Source: Nocardiopsis alborubida (lineage in GTDB: Bacteria > Actinomycetota > Actinomycetes > Streptosporangiales > Streptosporangiaceae). Taken from it: a DNA stretch of 64,000 nt. Positions within the stretch are counted from its first letter, which is position 1. Each line of letters opens with the position of its first letter. Where the stretch lies: contig NZ_JAAXPG010000007.1 of the NCBI RefSeq assembly GCF_012396365.1, positions 62,001-126,000 of the forward strand, in the 5' to 3' direction. Both the position numbers and the translations under genes were made by a program. This document shows, piece by piece, positions 8,221 through 16,602 of this stretch. The notes beneath the pieces were generated by a model that ran no database searches, was not told the DNA's origin, and worked only from the letters and a program-made list of their open reading frames with translations.

Positions 8221-9174
8221 TCATGGATGCTCGGACGTCGCACCGGTACCACCGGCCCCGGACCCGTCCGGAGAGGCGGCTGACCGGCCCTCCCCGGCGC
8301 GCAGCTGCGTGCGCCAGGTCCGGGAGGGGGCCCAGCCCAGCGCGGTGCGGGCCGCCTGGGAGGAGAAGACCGCGCGGCCGTCGGCCAGGGCCGGGGCCGC
8401 AGGGGCGGTTCCGGGGTGGTGCAGGGGCAGCAGGGCGTCGACCGGGACCTCGGACAGCGGGTCGGGGGCCATGGCGTTGAACACCTGGCCGCCGCTGACC
8501 TTGGCCGGGTTCTCGACGACCAGCGCGAACAGCTCGGCGGCGTCGCGGGCGTCGACGTAGTTGAACAGGGAGGTGGCGGCCAGGGCGGGGTCGGCCAGCC
8601 GCTCGGCCATGGTGTGTCCCAGCTGGGTGGGCGCGCCCTCCCACTCCTCGGGGGCCACGACGTAACCGGGGCGCACGCAGGACAGGACGCAGGTGGCGGA
8701 GGTGCGCGCCAGGGCGCGCACGGTGTCCTCGATGATCGCCTTGCTCAGCCCGTAGGCGTGCCAGGGCGTGACCGGGTGGGCCTCGTCCAGCGGCAGGTAG
8801 CGGGGCGCCCAGGAGGGGGTGTTGTACCCGTAGACGGTGGGGCTGGAGGCGGCCACCGCCGAGTGGGCGCCGTGGGCGACGGCGGCGGAGAGCACCGCCC
8901 AGGCCAGGCCGGTGTTGACCTGGAGGGTCTCCACGTCGGGGCGGGCGAAGGGCACGGCGATCCCGGCCAGGTGGACGACGGCCTCGGGGCGGGCCCGGGT
9001 GAAGGCCGCCTCCAGCGCGGCCGGGTCCAGCAGGTCGGCGGTGACCGCGTCGACGCCCTCGGGCAGGTCGGCCGCGGCGGTGTCCACGGAGGTCACCTGG
9101 TGTCCGCGTGCGGCCAGGGTGGCCACGACGCTGCGGCCGAGCCGCCCGGAACCGCCGGTGACGAGAACGCGCAT
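8221..9174 (-). CDS. NAD-dependent epimerase/dehydratase (extended SDR)
   Basis: 317 residues with the extended short-chain dehydrogenase hallmarks: TGGSGRLG nucleotide loop at the N-terminus, VHLAG, SSPTVYGY serine region and YGLSK catalytic Tyr-Lys. ATG 9174 has GGAAAGGAAG about 9 bp upstream. Family members include UDP-sugar epimerases and uronate dehydrogenases. Oxidation or epimerisation of a uronate or related sugar feeding this locus is plausible but not shown. It lies downstream of DUF6807 in the LacI-flanked leftward cluster. Confidence 0.82.
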   Translation of the reverse strand: MRVLVTGGSGRLGRSVVATLAARGHQVTSVDTAAADLPEGVDAVTADLLDPAALEAAFTRARPEAVVHLAGIAVPFARPDVETLQVNTGLAWAVLSAAVAHGAHSAVAASSPTVYGYNTPSWAPRYLPLDEAHPVTPWHAYGLSKAIIEDTVRALARTSATCVLSCVRPGYVVAPEEWEGAPTQLGHTMAERLADPALAATSLFNYVDARDAAELFALVVENPAKVSGGQVFNAMAPDPLSEVPVDALLPLHHPGTAPAAPALADGRAVFSSQAARTALGWAPSRTWRTQLRAGEGRSAASPDGSGAGGTGATSEHP

Positions 9175-9356
9175 GGGTGTTGTCTTCCTTTCCTCGCCCC
9201 CGTGCTCGGGGGAGTCGTCCACAGGCCGTGCGGGGCACTGGTGCCGTCCCGCACGGCGGACCTGACGTTGATATCGGGGCCCAGGCCCGCCTGCTTCGCG
9301 CTGCGCCCGTCGCGCCCGGGCCGACCCCGCAGCGCCCGCCCCCGCGAGGCGTGCTT

Positions 9357-9384
9357 CACAGACCGCGTCTCACAGACCGCGTCT
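9357..9384. repeat. Tandem 14-bp repeat, two copies
   Basis: CACAGACCGCGTCT occurs twice head-to-tail, followed by a second short duplication around CATGGGC. It lies in the 313-bp gap between the epimerase and DUF6807 genes, where I see no gene. Confidence 0.6.
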
Positions 9385-9487
9385 CATGGGCTCTCATGGG
9401 CCGGGCCCCGCCGGTTCGGTCCGCGGACCCACCGCGGCTCCGCCCCGGTCCTGGCGCGGAGCCCGGCCCTCCTCACGGATCACGGGC

Positions 9488-10357
9488 TCAGGGCAGCTCC
9501 CGCGCGGCCTCGGCCAGGGCCGCCAGTTCCCCGGCTCCGTCGGTGCGCCCGTCGCGCACCGCCACGCGCAGCCGCCGCTCCAGGCGCCCGCCCTCGGGCA
9601 GCGGCAGCCGCGCGTCCCACGCCAGCGCGGGACCCACTCCCGGGTACTCCTTGACCCGCAGGAACCACGGGTCGGCGTGCTCGCCGGGCTGGAGGAAGAG
9701 CAGGGTCCACCCCCCGCTCACGGCCTCGTCCGCGTCCTCAGCGCCACCACCGACCAGCGCCAGCCACTCCGCCCGCGAACCGTGCAGGGCCTCCTCACCC
9801 GACAGCCCGCCCGCGCCGACGACGGCGGGCGGGGCCGCGGCCACGGGCGCGCGCCAGAACAGGCCCCCGTACCCGGCGCCGGGGCGGCCGTTGGTGGCGG
9901 GACTGCCGATGCTCAGGTCGCGTCCCGAGGTGTTGCGCAGCTGCGTGCGCACGTCCAGGACCCAGGTGCGCCCGTCCAGGCCCGCGGCCCGCACGGTGCG
10001 CTCCTCGCTCAGCATCTCGGCCCCGTCCGGGCCGGTCCACGACAGCGCCTCGACGCGGCGGTCCGCGGCCAGCTCCAGCCAGGACACGTGCCGTTGGCGT
10101 CCGTGGTTGTCCAGCAGCACCGATCCCCGGTCGCGGGTGAAGGTGCGCCCGCCCCAGAAGCTCACCCCCGACACGTCGGGCACGGCCACGCCCACCCCGA
10201 AGTGGTGCAGGTGGTCGGCGGGCCGCTCCTCGGTGACCGGCACCCCGGCGAGGGTGTGCACCGGGTGCAGGTAGGGGCGCGGGGACAGGGTCGGCTCGAT
10301 GTCGGTTCCGTCCCTGAGGACGGCCAGGACGCGACCGTCCATGGTCAGAGTGTTCAC
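9488..10357 (-). CDS. DUF6807 (PmoA-named) family protein
   Basis: 289 residues, all-beta in character. Conserved landmarks I recognise are the RPYLHPVHTLAG and HHFGVGVAVPDVSG stretches and FWGGRTF. In databases this group is labelled DUF6807 or 'PmoA', though it is unrelated in function to methane monooxygenase. It is habitually encoded beside Gfo/Idh/MocA oxidoreductases in sugar loci. GTG 10357 overlaps the stop of the upstream oxidoreductase by 4 bp, so the two are translationally coupled. Biochemical role unknown. Confidence 0.8.
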   Translation of the reverse strand: MNTLTMDGRVLAVLRDGTDIEPTLSPRPYLHPVHTLAGVPVTEERPADHLHHFGVGVAVPDVSGVSFWGGRTFTRDRGSVLLDNHGRQRHVSWLELAADRRVEALSWTGPDGAEMLSEERTVRAAGLDGRTWVLDVRTQLRNTSGRDLSIGSPATNGRPGAGYGGLFWRAPVAAAPPAVVGAGGLSGEEALHGSRAEWLALVGGGAEDADEAVSGGWTLLFLQPGEHADPWFLRVKEYPGVGPALAWDARLPLPEGGRLERRLRVAVRDGRTDGAGELAALAEAARELP

Positions 10358-11526
10358 GGCGTGGCCTTCGCGTCGGTCGGTCCCGTCCGGGCTGCGGGGG
10401 ACCAGGCGGGGTCGAGTTCGGAGAACAGCGCCAGGTGCTCGGCGCTGCGGTGGATGAGGGCGTCGATGCCGGGGATGATCCGGCGCACCCCCTCCTCGGT
10501 GCGGTACACGTGCTGCATGCCCGCGGGCAGCGCCACCGGGTCGGGCGCGGTGCGCACCGCTTCGAGCACGTGCATGAACGCCCGGGTGGCCTGGGGCGGC
10601 ACCAGCAGCGGCTCGTCTCCGCGCACGTGGTCGACGAGGTTGGACATCAGGGGGGTGCGCGGGTGCGTGGTGGTGGCCGGGTCCCGGCCCAGCCGGTGCA
10701 CGGTGACCCGGTCCAGCGTGTACTCGAACTCGATGCGCCCCAGGTCGCCGTGCACCACCAGGCGCGGCGGCAGGTGCTCGGGCGCGCACAGGGTCACCGC
10801 CAGGGTGATGGGCAGCCCGTCCGCGGTGCGCACGCGCACGCACGAGGTGTCGTCGGCCTCGATGGGGTGGGCGTGGAACATCTCCAGCTCCACGTCCCGC
10901 GGTGCCTCGGTGGCGGCTCCGGCCACGGCCAGCGCGGTGGCCAGGGCGTGGGCGAAGGGGTTGGTCAGCGCCCCGTCCACCACGTCGCGCCCCTGGAGGC
11001 GGCGGCGCCCCGCCCAGGGTGCGCGGTCGTAGTAGGCCGAGGTGCGCACCCACGTGCCCGAACCGCCGATGCCGCGCACGCGCCCCACCGTGCCCTCGCG
11101 CACCAGCGTGCGCACAGCCTCCACGGCGGCCGACCCCAGGCTCTGGAAGCCCACCTGGCAGGCCAGCCCGGAGGCGTCCACGGCCGTGGTGAGCTCCTCG
11201 AACTCGGCCAGGGTCGCGGTGGTGGGCTTCTCCAGCAGCAGGTGGGAGCCGTGTTCCAGCACGGTGCGGGCCAGGGGCAGGTGGGTGTGGATGGGTGTGG
11301 CCAGGACGGTGATCCGCGCGCCGGTGCTCTCGATCGCCTCGCCCAGGTCGGCGTGGCAGGGCAGCGGGCCGTGCCCCTCCAGGTCGTCGTCCTCGGCGAC
11401 GGGGCGCTGGTCGCACACGCCCACGAGCCGGACCAGGCCGCTCTCCGCCAGCTCCCGCAGGGAGCGCAGGTGGGCGCGGCCGTGGCCGTGGACCCCGGCC
11501 AGCAGCACGGGCACGGGTTCGTCCAT
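10354..11526 (-). CDS. Gfo/Idh/MocA family oxidoreductase
   Basis: 390 residues: N-terminal Rossmann domain (VLLAGVHGHGRAH, VGVCDQRP), the catalytic-lysine motif EKP (LLLEKPTT), and the C-terminal alpha/beta substrate domain. Family members are NAD(P)-dependent sugar, inositol or amino-sugar dehydrogenases. The start ATG overlaps the preceding gene's TGA by one base, so it is co-transcribed with a second Gfo/Idh gene and DUF6807. Substrate unresolved; co-regulation with the ABC importer suggests it acts on the imported sugar. Confidence 0.85.
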   Translation of the reverse strand: MDEPVPVLLAGVHGHGRAHLRSLRELAESGLVRLVGVCDQRPVAEDDDLEGHGPLPCHADLGEAIESTGARITVLATPIHTHLPLARTVLEHGSHLLLEKPTTATLAEFEELTTAVDASGLACQVGFQSLGSAAVEAVRTLVREGTVGRVRGIGGSGTWVRTSAYYDRAPWAGRRRLQGRDVVDGALTNPFAHALATALAVAGAATEAPRDVELEMFHAHPIEADDTSCVRVRTADGLPITLAVTLCAPEHLPPRLVVHGDLGRIEFEYTLDRVTVHRLGRDPATTTHPRTPLMSNLVDHVRGDEPLLVPPQATRAFMHVLEAVRTAPDPVALPAGMQHVYRTEEGVRRIIPGIDALIHRSAEHLALFSELDPAWSPAARTGPTDAKATP

Positions 11527-12842
11527 CAGCTGCCCCCGAGCAGGTCGGCGACGCGGACCGGCGCTCCCGAGGCGATGGAGGCGTTGGCCGCCAGCCCGGT
11601 GAGAAGGGCGTTGCCGCCGTCGGAGTGGTCGGGGCGGATGCCGTCGTCCTCGCCGCCGAAGAGCGAGTCGAGCATGAGCTGGTCGCCGCCGCCGTGGGTG
11701 CCCTCGCCCACGGCCACGGGGATCTCCTCGGGCGGCTGCCAGTGGCGGCGCAGCCACAGCCGGGCGCTGGTGTGTTCCTTGGGGGCGGGCATGCCGCGCA
11801 CGGGCGTGGCCTCGTCCTGGTCGGGCGAGGTGTACTCGAACTCGGTCATGTCCAGCTCCAGGCGCCCCCGGCTGCCCGTGATCGCGATGCGGTAGCCCTC
11901 CCAGGGTGCGTAGGCGACCAGGTGGTAGGTCAGGCGCGCTCCGGTGTCGTAGCCGACCAGCACGGACATGTCGTCCTCGATGGTGATGCCGGGTCCGAAG
12001 ACGTTGAGGTCGCGCCGGTAGCCGTCCTCGTGCTCGGCGTCCAGGTACAGGGCCCTGAGGTCGGGGCTGTCGTCCATGTGCAGGGCGAAGGGGTCGCTCT
12101 GGGCGGCGTCCTCGCCGTGGCCGCGCTCGTAGTCGGCGGCCAGGCCGTGGCGGCGGCCGTTGTCGTCGCCGTAGAAGAACAGCCTCCCCGACGCGAACAC
12201 GTCGGTGGGGCGGGCGCCGATCCACCAGTTGACCAGGTCGAAGTGGTGGCTGGCCTTGTGCACGAGCAGGCCGCCGGACTGGGTCTTGTCGCGGTGCCAG
12301 CGGCGGAAGTAGTCGGCGCCGTGGCGCAGGTCCAGCAGCCACTCGAAGTGCACCGACCCGACCTCGCCGATGACCCCGGAGGCGATGAGGTCGCGCAGCT
12401 GGCGGTGGACGGGGTTGTAGCGGTAGTTGAAGCCGACGGTCACCCGCCCCCCGGTGCGCGCCTGGGCCTCGTTGATGCGCCGCAGCCCCTCCAGGTCGGC
12501 GGTCATGGGCTTCTCTGTGATGGCGTCGAGTCCGGCGTCCAGGGCCGCGACGACGTAGTCGGCGTGGGTGCGGTCGACGGTGCAGACGATGACCTCGTCG
12601 ACCCTTTCCTCCTTGAGCATGTGGACGAAGTCGTCGGGGGAGTAGGTCGGCACGGCGTCGAGACCGGCGTCGGTGACGATGCGGTTGTGCACGGCCATGC
12701 GGGTGCTGTTGGTGTCGCAGAGGGCGACCAGACGTCCCCGGTCCCGGTGGGTGCCGGTCAGGGCCCGGGTGTACATCCGGGCGCGGGAGCCGGTGCCGAC
12801 GATCGCGTACCTGCGTGGGGTGGTGTGGTTCACACAGGGCAT
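11526..12842 (-). CDS. Gfo/Idh/MocA family oxidoreductase, first gene of the leftward cluster
   Basis: 438 residues with the nucleotide-binding AIVGTGSRARMYTRAL, the catalytic EKP motif (ITEKPMTADL), a GFNYRYNP segment and SHHFDLVNWW, where the conserved His of the active site lies. It is longer than the usual 330-390 residues. ATG 12842 is followed immediately upstream by a 14-bp LacI operator, leaving no room for a Shine-Dalgarno; a GTG three codons later is possible. It heads a cluster divergent from the ABC importer. Confidence 0.83.
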   Translation of the reverse strand: MPCVNHTTPRRYAIVGTGSRARMYTRALTGTHRDRGRLVALCDTNSTRMAVHNRIVTDAGLDAVPTYSPDDFVHMLKEERVDEVIVCTVDRTHADYVVAALDAGLDAITEKPMTADLEGLRRINEAQARTGGRVTVGFNYRYNPVHRQLRDLIASGVIGEVGSVHFEWLLDLRHGADYFRRWHRDKTQSGGLLVHKASHHFDLVNWWIGARPTDVFASGRLFFYGDDNGRRHGLAADYERGHGEDAAQSDPFALHMDDSPDLRALYLDAEHEDGYRRDLNVFGPGITIEDDMSVLVGYDTGARLTYHLVAYAPWEGYRIAITGSRGRLELDMTEFEYTSPDQDEATPVRGMPAPKEHTSARLWLRRHWQPPEEIPVAVGEGTHGGGDQLMLDSLFGGEDDGIRPDHSDGGNALLTGLAANASIASGAPVRVADLLGGS

Positions 12843-12856
12843 GGTAAACGCTTTCC
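12843..12856. promoter_or_regulatory. LacI-type operator, site 2 (oxidoreductase gene)
   Basis: GGTAAACGCTTTCC directly abuts the ATG of the leftward oxidoreductase gene. It has the CG-centred form typical of LacI-family operators. Confidence 0.7.
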
Positions 12857-12861
12857 CATCC

Positions 12862-12881
12862 GGTCGACAAGGGTGTCGACC
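12862..12881. promoter_or_regulatory. Second palindrome upstream of the oxidoreductase gene
   Basis: GGTCGACA / TGTCGACC, perfect 8-bp arms with a 4-bp spacer, lies 5 bp upstream of operator site 2. It may bind another regulator or overlap the promoter (TTGTCG on the minus strand). Confidence 0.4.
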
Positions 12882-13066
12882 AAGACGTGTCCGAGCATCC
12901 GCACTCCCGTGACGCACGACGGTACGTGTCCATGCGACTGCGGAGGGTGGGATTCTTTGTGCGAACGGTCGCGAAAGCGGTGAAATCGGAGTGATCCTCG
13001 CGCCCTGCGGGTCGCCGGAAGCGTAACGATATGGGGCTTGGATCACAGTTTTCGGGAAACCTGCCG

Positions 13067-13095
13067 TTGACACCCATGTAACCCGGTGCTAGAAA
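13067..13095 (+). promoter_or_regulatory. Sigma-70-like promoter of the ABC importer
   Basis: TTGACA at 13067-13072, a 17-bp spacer and TAGAAA at 13090-13095. The predicted start lies just upstream of LacI operator site 3, a roadblock arrangement. It implies an untranslated leader of roughly 165 nt. Confidence 0.6.
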
Positions 13096-13113
13096 CTGAA
13101 CATCTTAGTACGT

Positions 13114-13127
13114 GGATAGCGCTTACC
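13114..13127. promoter_or_regulatory. LacI-type operator, site 3 (ABC importer)
   Basis: GGATAGCGCTTACC, in the context TGGATAGCGCTTACCA, lies about 12 bp after the predicted transcription start of the importer operon. It matches sites 1 and 2. Confidence 0.7.
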
Positions 13128-13267
13128 AGAACATGTTTAGGCAGTTCAACACGTGTTCTCGCCCACAGCGTACGCGTCTTCCGAACGAGATTGGCAGTTT
13201 CCATGATTCCAGGACCGCACGCGCCCGCCAGCGCTCCGGCGGTGGCCCCACAGGAGGGTGGATCCCC

Positions 13268-14239
13268 GTGAGTGCCCTCCTGCAACGGCGGCCCGCCAAG
13301 GCCCCCGAGGACCCGGCCGGTGCCAAGCCGCGCCGCCGGGTCGGCAAGAGCCCGGCCCCGGGCAAGCGGCGGAACGAGAACCTCGCCGCCTACGGCTTCC
13401 TGGCCCCGTGGTTCGTCGGCCTGGTGCTCATCACCGCGGGCCCCCTCCTGGCCTCCCTGTACTTCTCCTTCACCGACTACAACCTCATCGGTGACTACGG
13501 GTGGGTCGGCCTGGAGAACTACCAGCGGATGTTCGACGACGAGCGCCTGCACAGCGCGCTCAGGGTCACGTTCGTCTACGTGTTCGTGTCGGTGCCGCTC
13601 CAGCTCGCCCTGGCCCTGGCCCTGGCGATGATCCTGGACCGGGGCGTACGGGGGCTGCCCCTGTACCGGTCGGTGTACTACCTGCCCTCCCTGCTCGGCG
13701 GCAGCGTTGCCATCGCCATCCTCTGGCGCCAGGTCTTCGGCGCGGAGGGCCTGATCAACCAGGTGCTCGGCTTCTTCGGCATCCAGGGTGAGGGCTGGGT
13801 CTCCCACCCCGACTACGCGCTGGGCACCCTGATCGTGCTCAACGTGTGGACCTTCGGCGCACCCATGGTGATCTTCCTGGCGGGTCTGCGCCAGATCCCC
13901 GCCATGTACTACGAGGCCGCCGCGGTGGACGGAGCGGGCCCCATGCGCCGCTTCTGGAACATCACCGTCCCGATGCTCACCCCGATCATCTTCTTCAACA
14001 TGGTGTTGCAGTTCATCAACGCCTTCCAGACCTTCACCCAGGCGTTCGTGGTCAGCGGCGGCACCGGCGGCCCCTCCGACTCCACGCTCTTCTACACGCT
14101 CTACCTCTACCTACGCGGCTTCGGCTCCTTCGACATGGGCTACGCCTCGGCGATGGCCTGGCTGCTGCTGCTGATCATCGGCGGGTTCACCGCGGTGAAC
14201 TTCATCGCCTCCAAGTACTGGGTCTTCTATGGCGACTAA
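13268..14239 (+). CDS. Carbohydrate ABC transporter permease (MalF-type)
   Basis: 323 residues from GTG 13268, which has AGGAGG 10 bp upstream. A basic cytoplasmic N-terminus precedes six membrane helices; the EAA loop typical of importer permeases is visible (YYEAAAVDGAGPMRRFWNITVP). It forms the membrane channel with the next permease, with which it overlaps by 11 bp. No ATPase gene is encoded nearby; CUT1 importers commonly share an MsiK-type ATPase encoded elsewhere. It is expressed from a LacI-controlled promoter. The imported sugar is unknown. Confidence 0.9.
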   Translation: MSALLQRRPAKAPEDPAGAKPRRRVGKSPAPGKRRNENLAAYGFLAPWFVGLVLITAGPLLASLYFSFTDYNLIGDYGWVGLENYQRMFDDERLHSALRVTFVYVFVSVPLQLALALALAMILDRGVRGLPLYRSVYYLPSLLGGSVAIAILWRQVFGAEGLINQVLGFFGIQGEGWVSHPDYALGTLIVLNVWTFGAPMVIFLAGLRQIPAMYYEAAAVDGAGPMRRFWNITVPMLTPIIFFNMVLQFINAFQTFTQAFVVSGGTGGPSDSTLFYTLYLYLRGFGSFDMGYASAMAWLLLLIIGGFTAVNFIASKYWVFYGD

Positions 14240-15104
14240 GACAATGGCCCCCGCGCCCTCGCAGAAGCGCACGCGGGCCGAACGCACACGACGGCTGATC
14301 ACGCACGTCGGGCTCATCGCCTTCGGGCTGATCATGCTCTACCCGCTGCTGTGGATGCTCTCCAGCTCGTTCAAGCCCACCGAGGAGATCTTCCGCGCCC
14401 CGGGCCTGATCCCCGAGACCTTCACGCCGGGCAACTACACCGAGGGCTGGAACGCGCTCCAGTTCCCGTTCCACCACTACCTGCTCAACTCGGCGATCGT
14501 GGTGGCCGGGGCGATCGTGGGCAACCTCATCGGCTGCTCGATGGCGGCCTACGCCTTCGCCCGGCTGGAGTTCCGCGGCAAGCGGCTGTTCTTCGCCGTC
14601 ATGATGGCCACGATCATGCTGCCGATCCACGTCGTGATCGTGCCGCAGTACATCCTCTTCGCCGAGCTGGACTGGATCAACACCTTCCTGCCGCTGATCG
14701 TGCCCAAGCTCCTGGCCACGGACGGGTTCTTCATCTTCCTCATGGTGCAGTTCATCCGCGGACTGCCCCGCGACCTGGACGAGGCGGCGCGCATCGACGG
14801 CTGCGGCCACGTGCGCATCTTCTTCCAGATCATCATGCCGCTGTCCCTGCCGGCCCTGGCCACCAGCGCGATCTTCACCTTCATCTGGACGTGGAACGAC
14901 TTCTTCAGCCAGCTGATCTTCCTCACCGACCCGTCGATGTACACCGTTCCCGTCGCCCTGCGCACCTTCGTCGACTCGACCTCGCAGACCTCCTGGGGTC
15001 CGCTGTTCGCCATGTCGATCGTCGCTCTGGGGCCGGTCTTCGGTTTCTTCCTCGCGGGTCAGCGATACCTCGTCAAGGGCATCGCCACCACCGGAATCAA
15101 GTAG
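14229..15104 (+). CDS. Carbohydrate ABC transporter permease (MalG-type)
   Basis: 291 residues, six membrane helices, with the EAA loop (LDEAARIDGCGHVRIFFQII) and a short C-terminus ending KGIATTGIK, as usual for MalG-like subunits. ATG 14229 lies inside the last codons of the upstream permease gene (11-bp overlap), indicating coupled translation and equimolar subunits. It is followed after 18 bp by the binding-protein gene. Confidence 0.9.
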   Translation: MATKTMAPAPSQKRTRAERTRRLITHVGLIAFGLIMLYPLLWMLSSSFKPTEEIFRAPGLIPETFTPGNYTEGWNALQFPFHHYLLNSAIVVAGAIVGNLIGCSMAAYAFARLEFRGKRLFFAVMMATIMLPIHVVIVPQYILFAELDWINTFLPLIVPKLLATDGFFIFLMVQFIRGLPRDLDEAARIDGCGHVRIFFQIIMPLSLPALATSAIFTFIWTWNDFFSQLIFLTDPSMYTVPVALRTFVDSTSQTSWGPLFAMSIVALGPVFGFFLAGQRYLVKGIATTGIK

Positions 15105-15122
15105 TCGAAGGGAACCGAACAC

Positions 15123-16442
15123 ATGCACGCACACCCTGGCAGCGGGCGCCCCCAGGCCCGTCGCCGCAGCCCTTTCCTCTCCGTGGCCGCGGGAATGGGC
15201 GCCATCGTGATGGCGGCCACCGCCTGTGGCGGCTCCGAGGCCGACGACGGCACCGTGGAGCTGCGCTTCTCCTGGTGGGGCGCGGACGACCGCCACTCCA
15301 CCACCCAGCAGGTCATCGACCTGTTCGAGGCCGAGAACCCGGGCATCACCATCGTCCCCGAGTACACCGACTGGGCCGGGTACTGGGACCGTCTGGCCAC
15401 CAGCACCGCCGCCAACGACGCCCCCGACATCATCACGCAGGAGGAGCGCTACCTGCGTGAGTACGGCGACCGCGGCGCCCTGCTCGACCTCAGCGAGACC
15501 GAACTGGACATGTCCGGGATCGACCCCCTGGTGGCCGAGAGCGGCGACCTGGACGGGCAGACCTTCGGCGTGGCCACCGGCGTGAACGCCTACGCCATCC
15601 TGGCCGACCCCCAGGCCTTCGAGGACGCGGGCGTGGAGATGCCCGACGACGAGACGTGGACCTGGGACGACTACATCGAGATCTCGGCCCAGATCAGCGA
15701 GGCCACCGACGGCGAGACCGTGGGCACGCAGAGCATGTCCTACAACGAGACGGGCTTCCAGATCTTCGCCCGCCAGCGCGGGGAGAACCTCTACGCCGAG
15801 GACGGATCCCTCGGCTTCTCCCAGGAGACGCTGGAGGAGTGGTTCTCCGTCACCGAGCAGCTGGTGGAGAACGGCGGCCAGCCCGGCGCCGCCGAGAGCG
15901 TGGAGATCGAGGCGGGCGGCCCCGACCAGTCGGTGCTCTCCACCAACCAGGGCGCGATGGCCCATTTCTGGACCAACCAGCTGGGCGGCATCTCAGCCTC
16001 CTCCGGCCGCGACATCGAGCTGCTGCGCTACCCGGGCGAGAGCACCGAGGACCGCACCGGCATGTTCTTCAAGCCGGCCATGTTCTACTCCATCTCCGCG
16101 GGCACCGAGCACCCGGAGGAGGCGGCGCTGTTCGTGGACTTCCTGCTCAACAGCGAGGAGGCGGCCGAGCTGATCCTGGCCGACCGCGGTCTGCCCGCCA
16201 ACGTGGACGTGCGCTCGCACATCATCGACTCCCTGCCCGAGGCCGACGCCCGCAGCGCGGTCTTCCTGTCCGAGATCGAGGGCACGATCGTGGACGGCAA
16301 CCCGCCGCCGCCGATCGGCGCGGGCCAGGTCGTGGACATCACCAAGCGCGTCACCGAGGACCTGACCTTCGGCGACCTGACCCCGGCCGAGGCCGCGGAG
16401 CAGTTCATCTCGGAGGTCGAGGCGGCCACCGGCGAGGCCTGA
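15123..16442 (+). CDS. Extracellular sugar-binding lipoprotein of the ABC importer
   Basis: 439 residues. It has an Arg-rich start, a hydrophobic stretch and a lipobox-like AATAC with lipidated Cys35, then a solute-binding fold beginning VELRFSWWGADDRH, typical of family 1 sugar-binding proteins. GAAGGGAA precedes the ATG by about 8 bp. It delivers substrate to the two permeases upstream. The gene order (permease, permease, binding protein) is less common than binding protein first. The operon ends at a strong hairpin. Confidence 0.9.
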   Translation: MHAHPGSGRPQARRRSPFLSVAAGMGAIVMAATACGGSEADDGTVELRFSWWGADDRHSTTQQVIDLFEAENPGITIVPEYTDWAGYWDRLATSTAANDAPDIITQEERYLREYGDRGALLDLSETELDMSGIDPLVAESGDLDGQTFGVATGVNAYAILADPQAFEDAGVEMPDDETWTWDDYIEISAQISEATDGETVGTQSMSYNETGFQIFARQRGENLYAEDGSLGFSQETLEEWFSVTEQLVENGGQPGAAESVEIEAGGPDQSVLSTNQGAMAHFWTNQLGGISASSGRDIELLRYPGESTEDRTGMFFKPAMFYSISAGTEHPEEAALFVDFLLNSEEAAELILADRGLPANVDVRSHIIDSLPEADARSAVFLSEIEGTIVDGNPPPPIGAGQVVDITKRVTEDLTFGDLTPAEAAEQFISEVEAATGEA

Positions 16443-16470
16443 TCCGGAAGGCGCGGATCCAACACCAGTA

Positions 16471-16518
16471 CGCGGGCGGGCCCGGCGGGAGGAGACTCTC
16501 CCGCCGGGCCCGCCCGCG
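16471..16518 (+). terminator. Long GC hairpin after the ABC importer operon
   Basis: Perfect 21-bp stem (16471-16491 pairing with 16498-16518) with a 6-nt loop, 28 bp after the lipoprotein stop. It can also terminate the convergent EamA gene. Confidence 0.8.
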
Positions 16519-16602
16519 TGTGCGGCCCGTCCGGACGGTGGCGGGGACCGGCGGTCGTTCGGGGAGGAGCCCCGGCGGCGCCCGTGCGCGGTCCCTCGTT
16601 CC

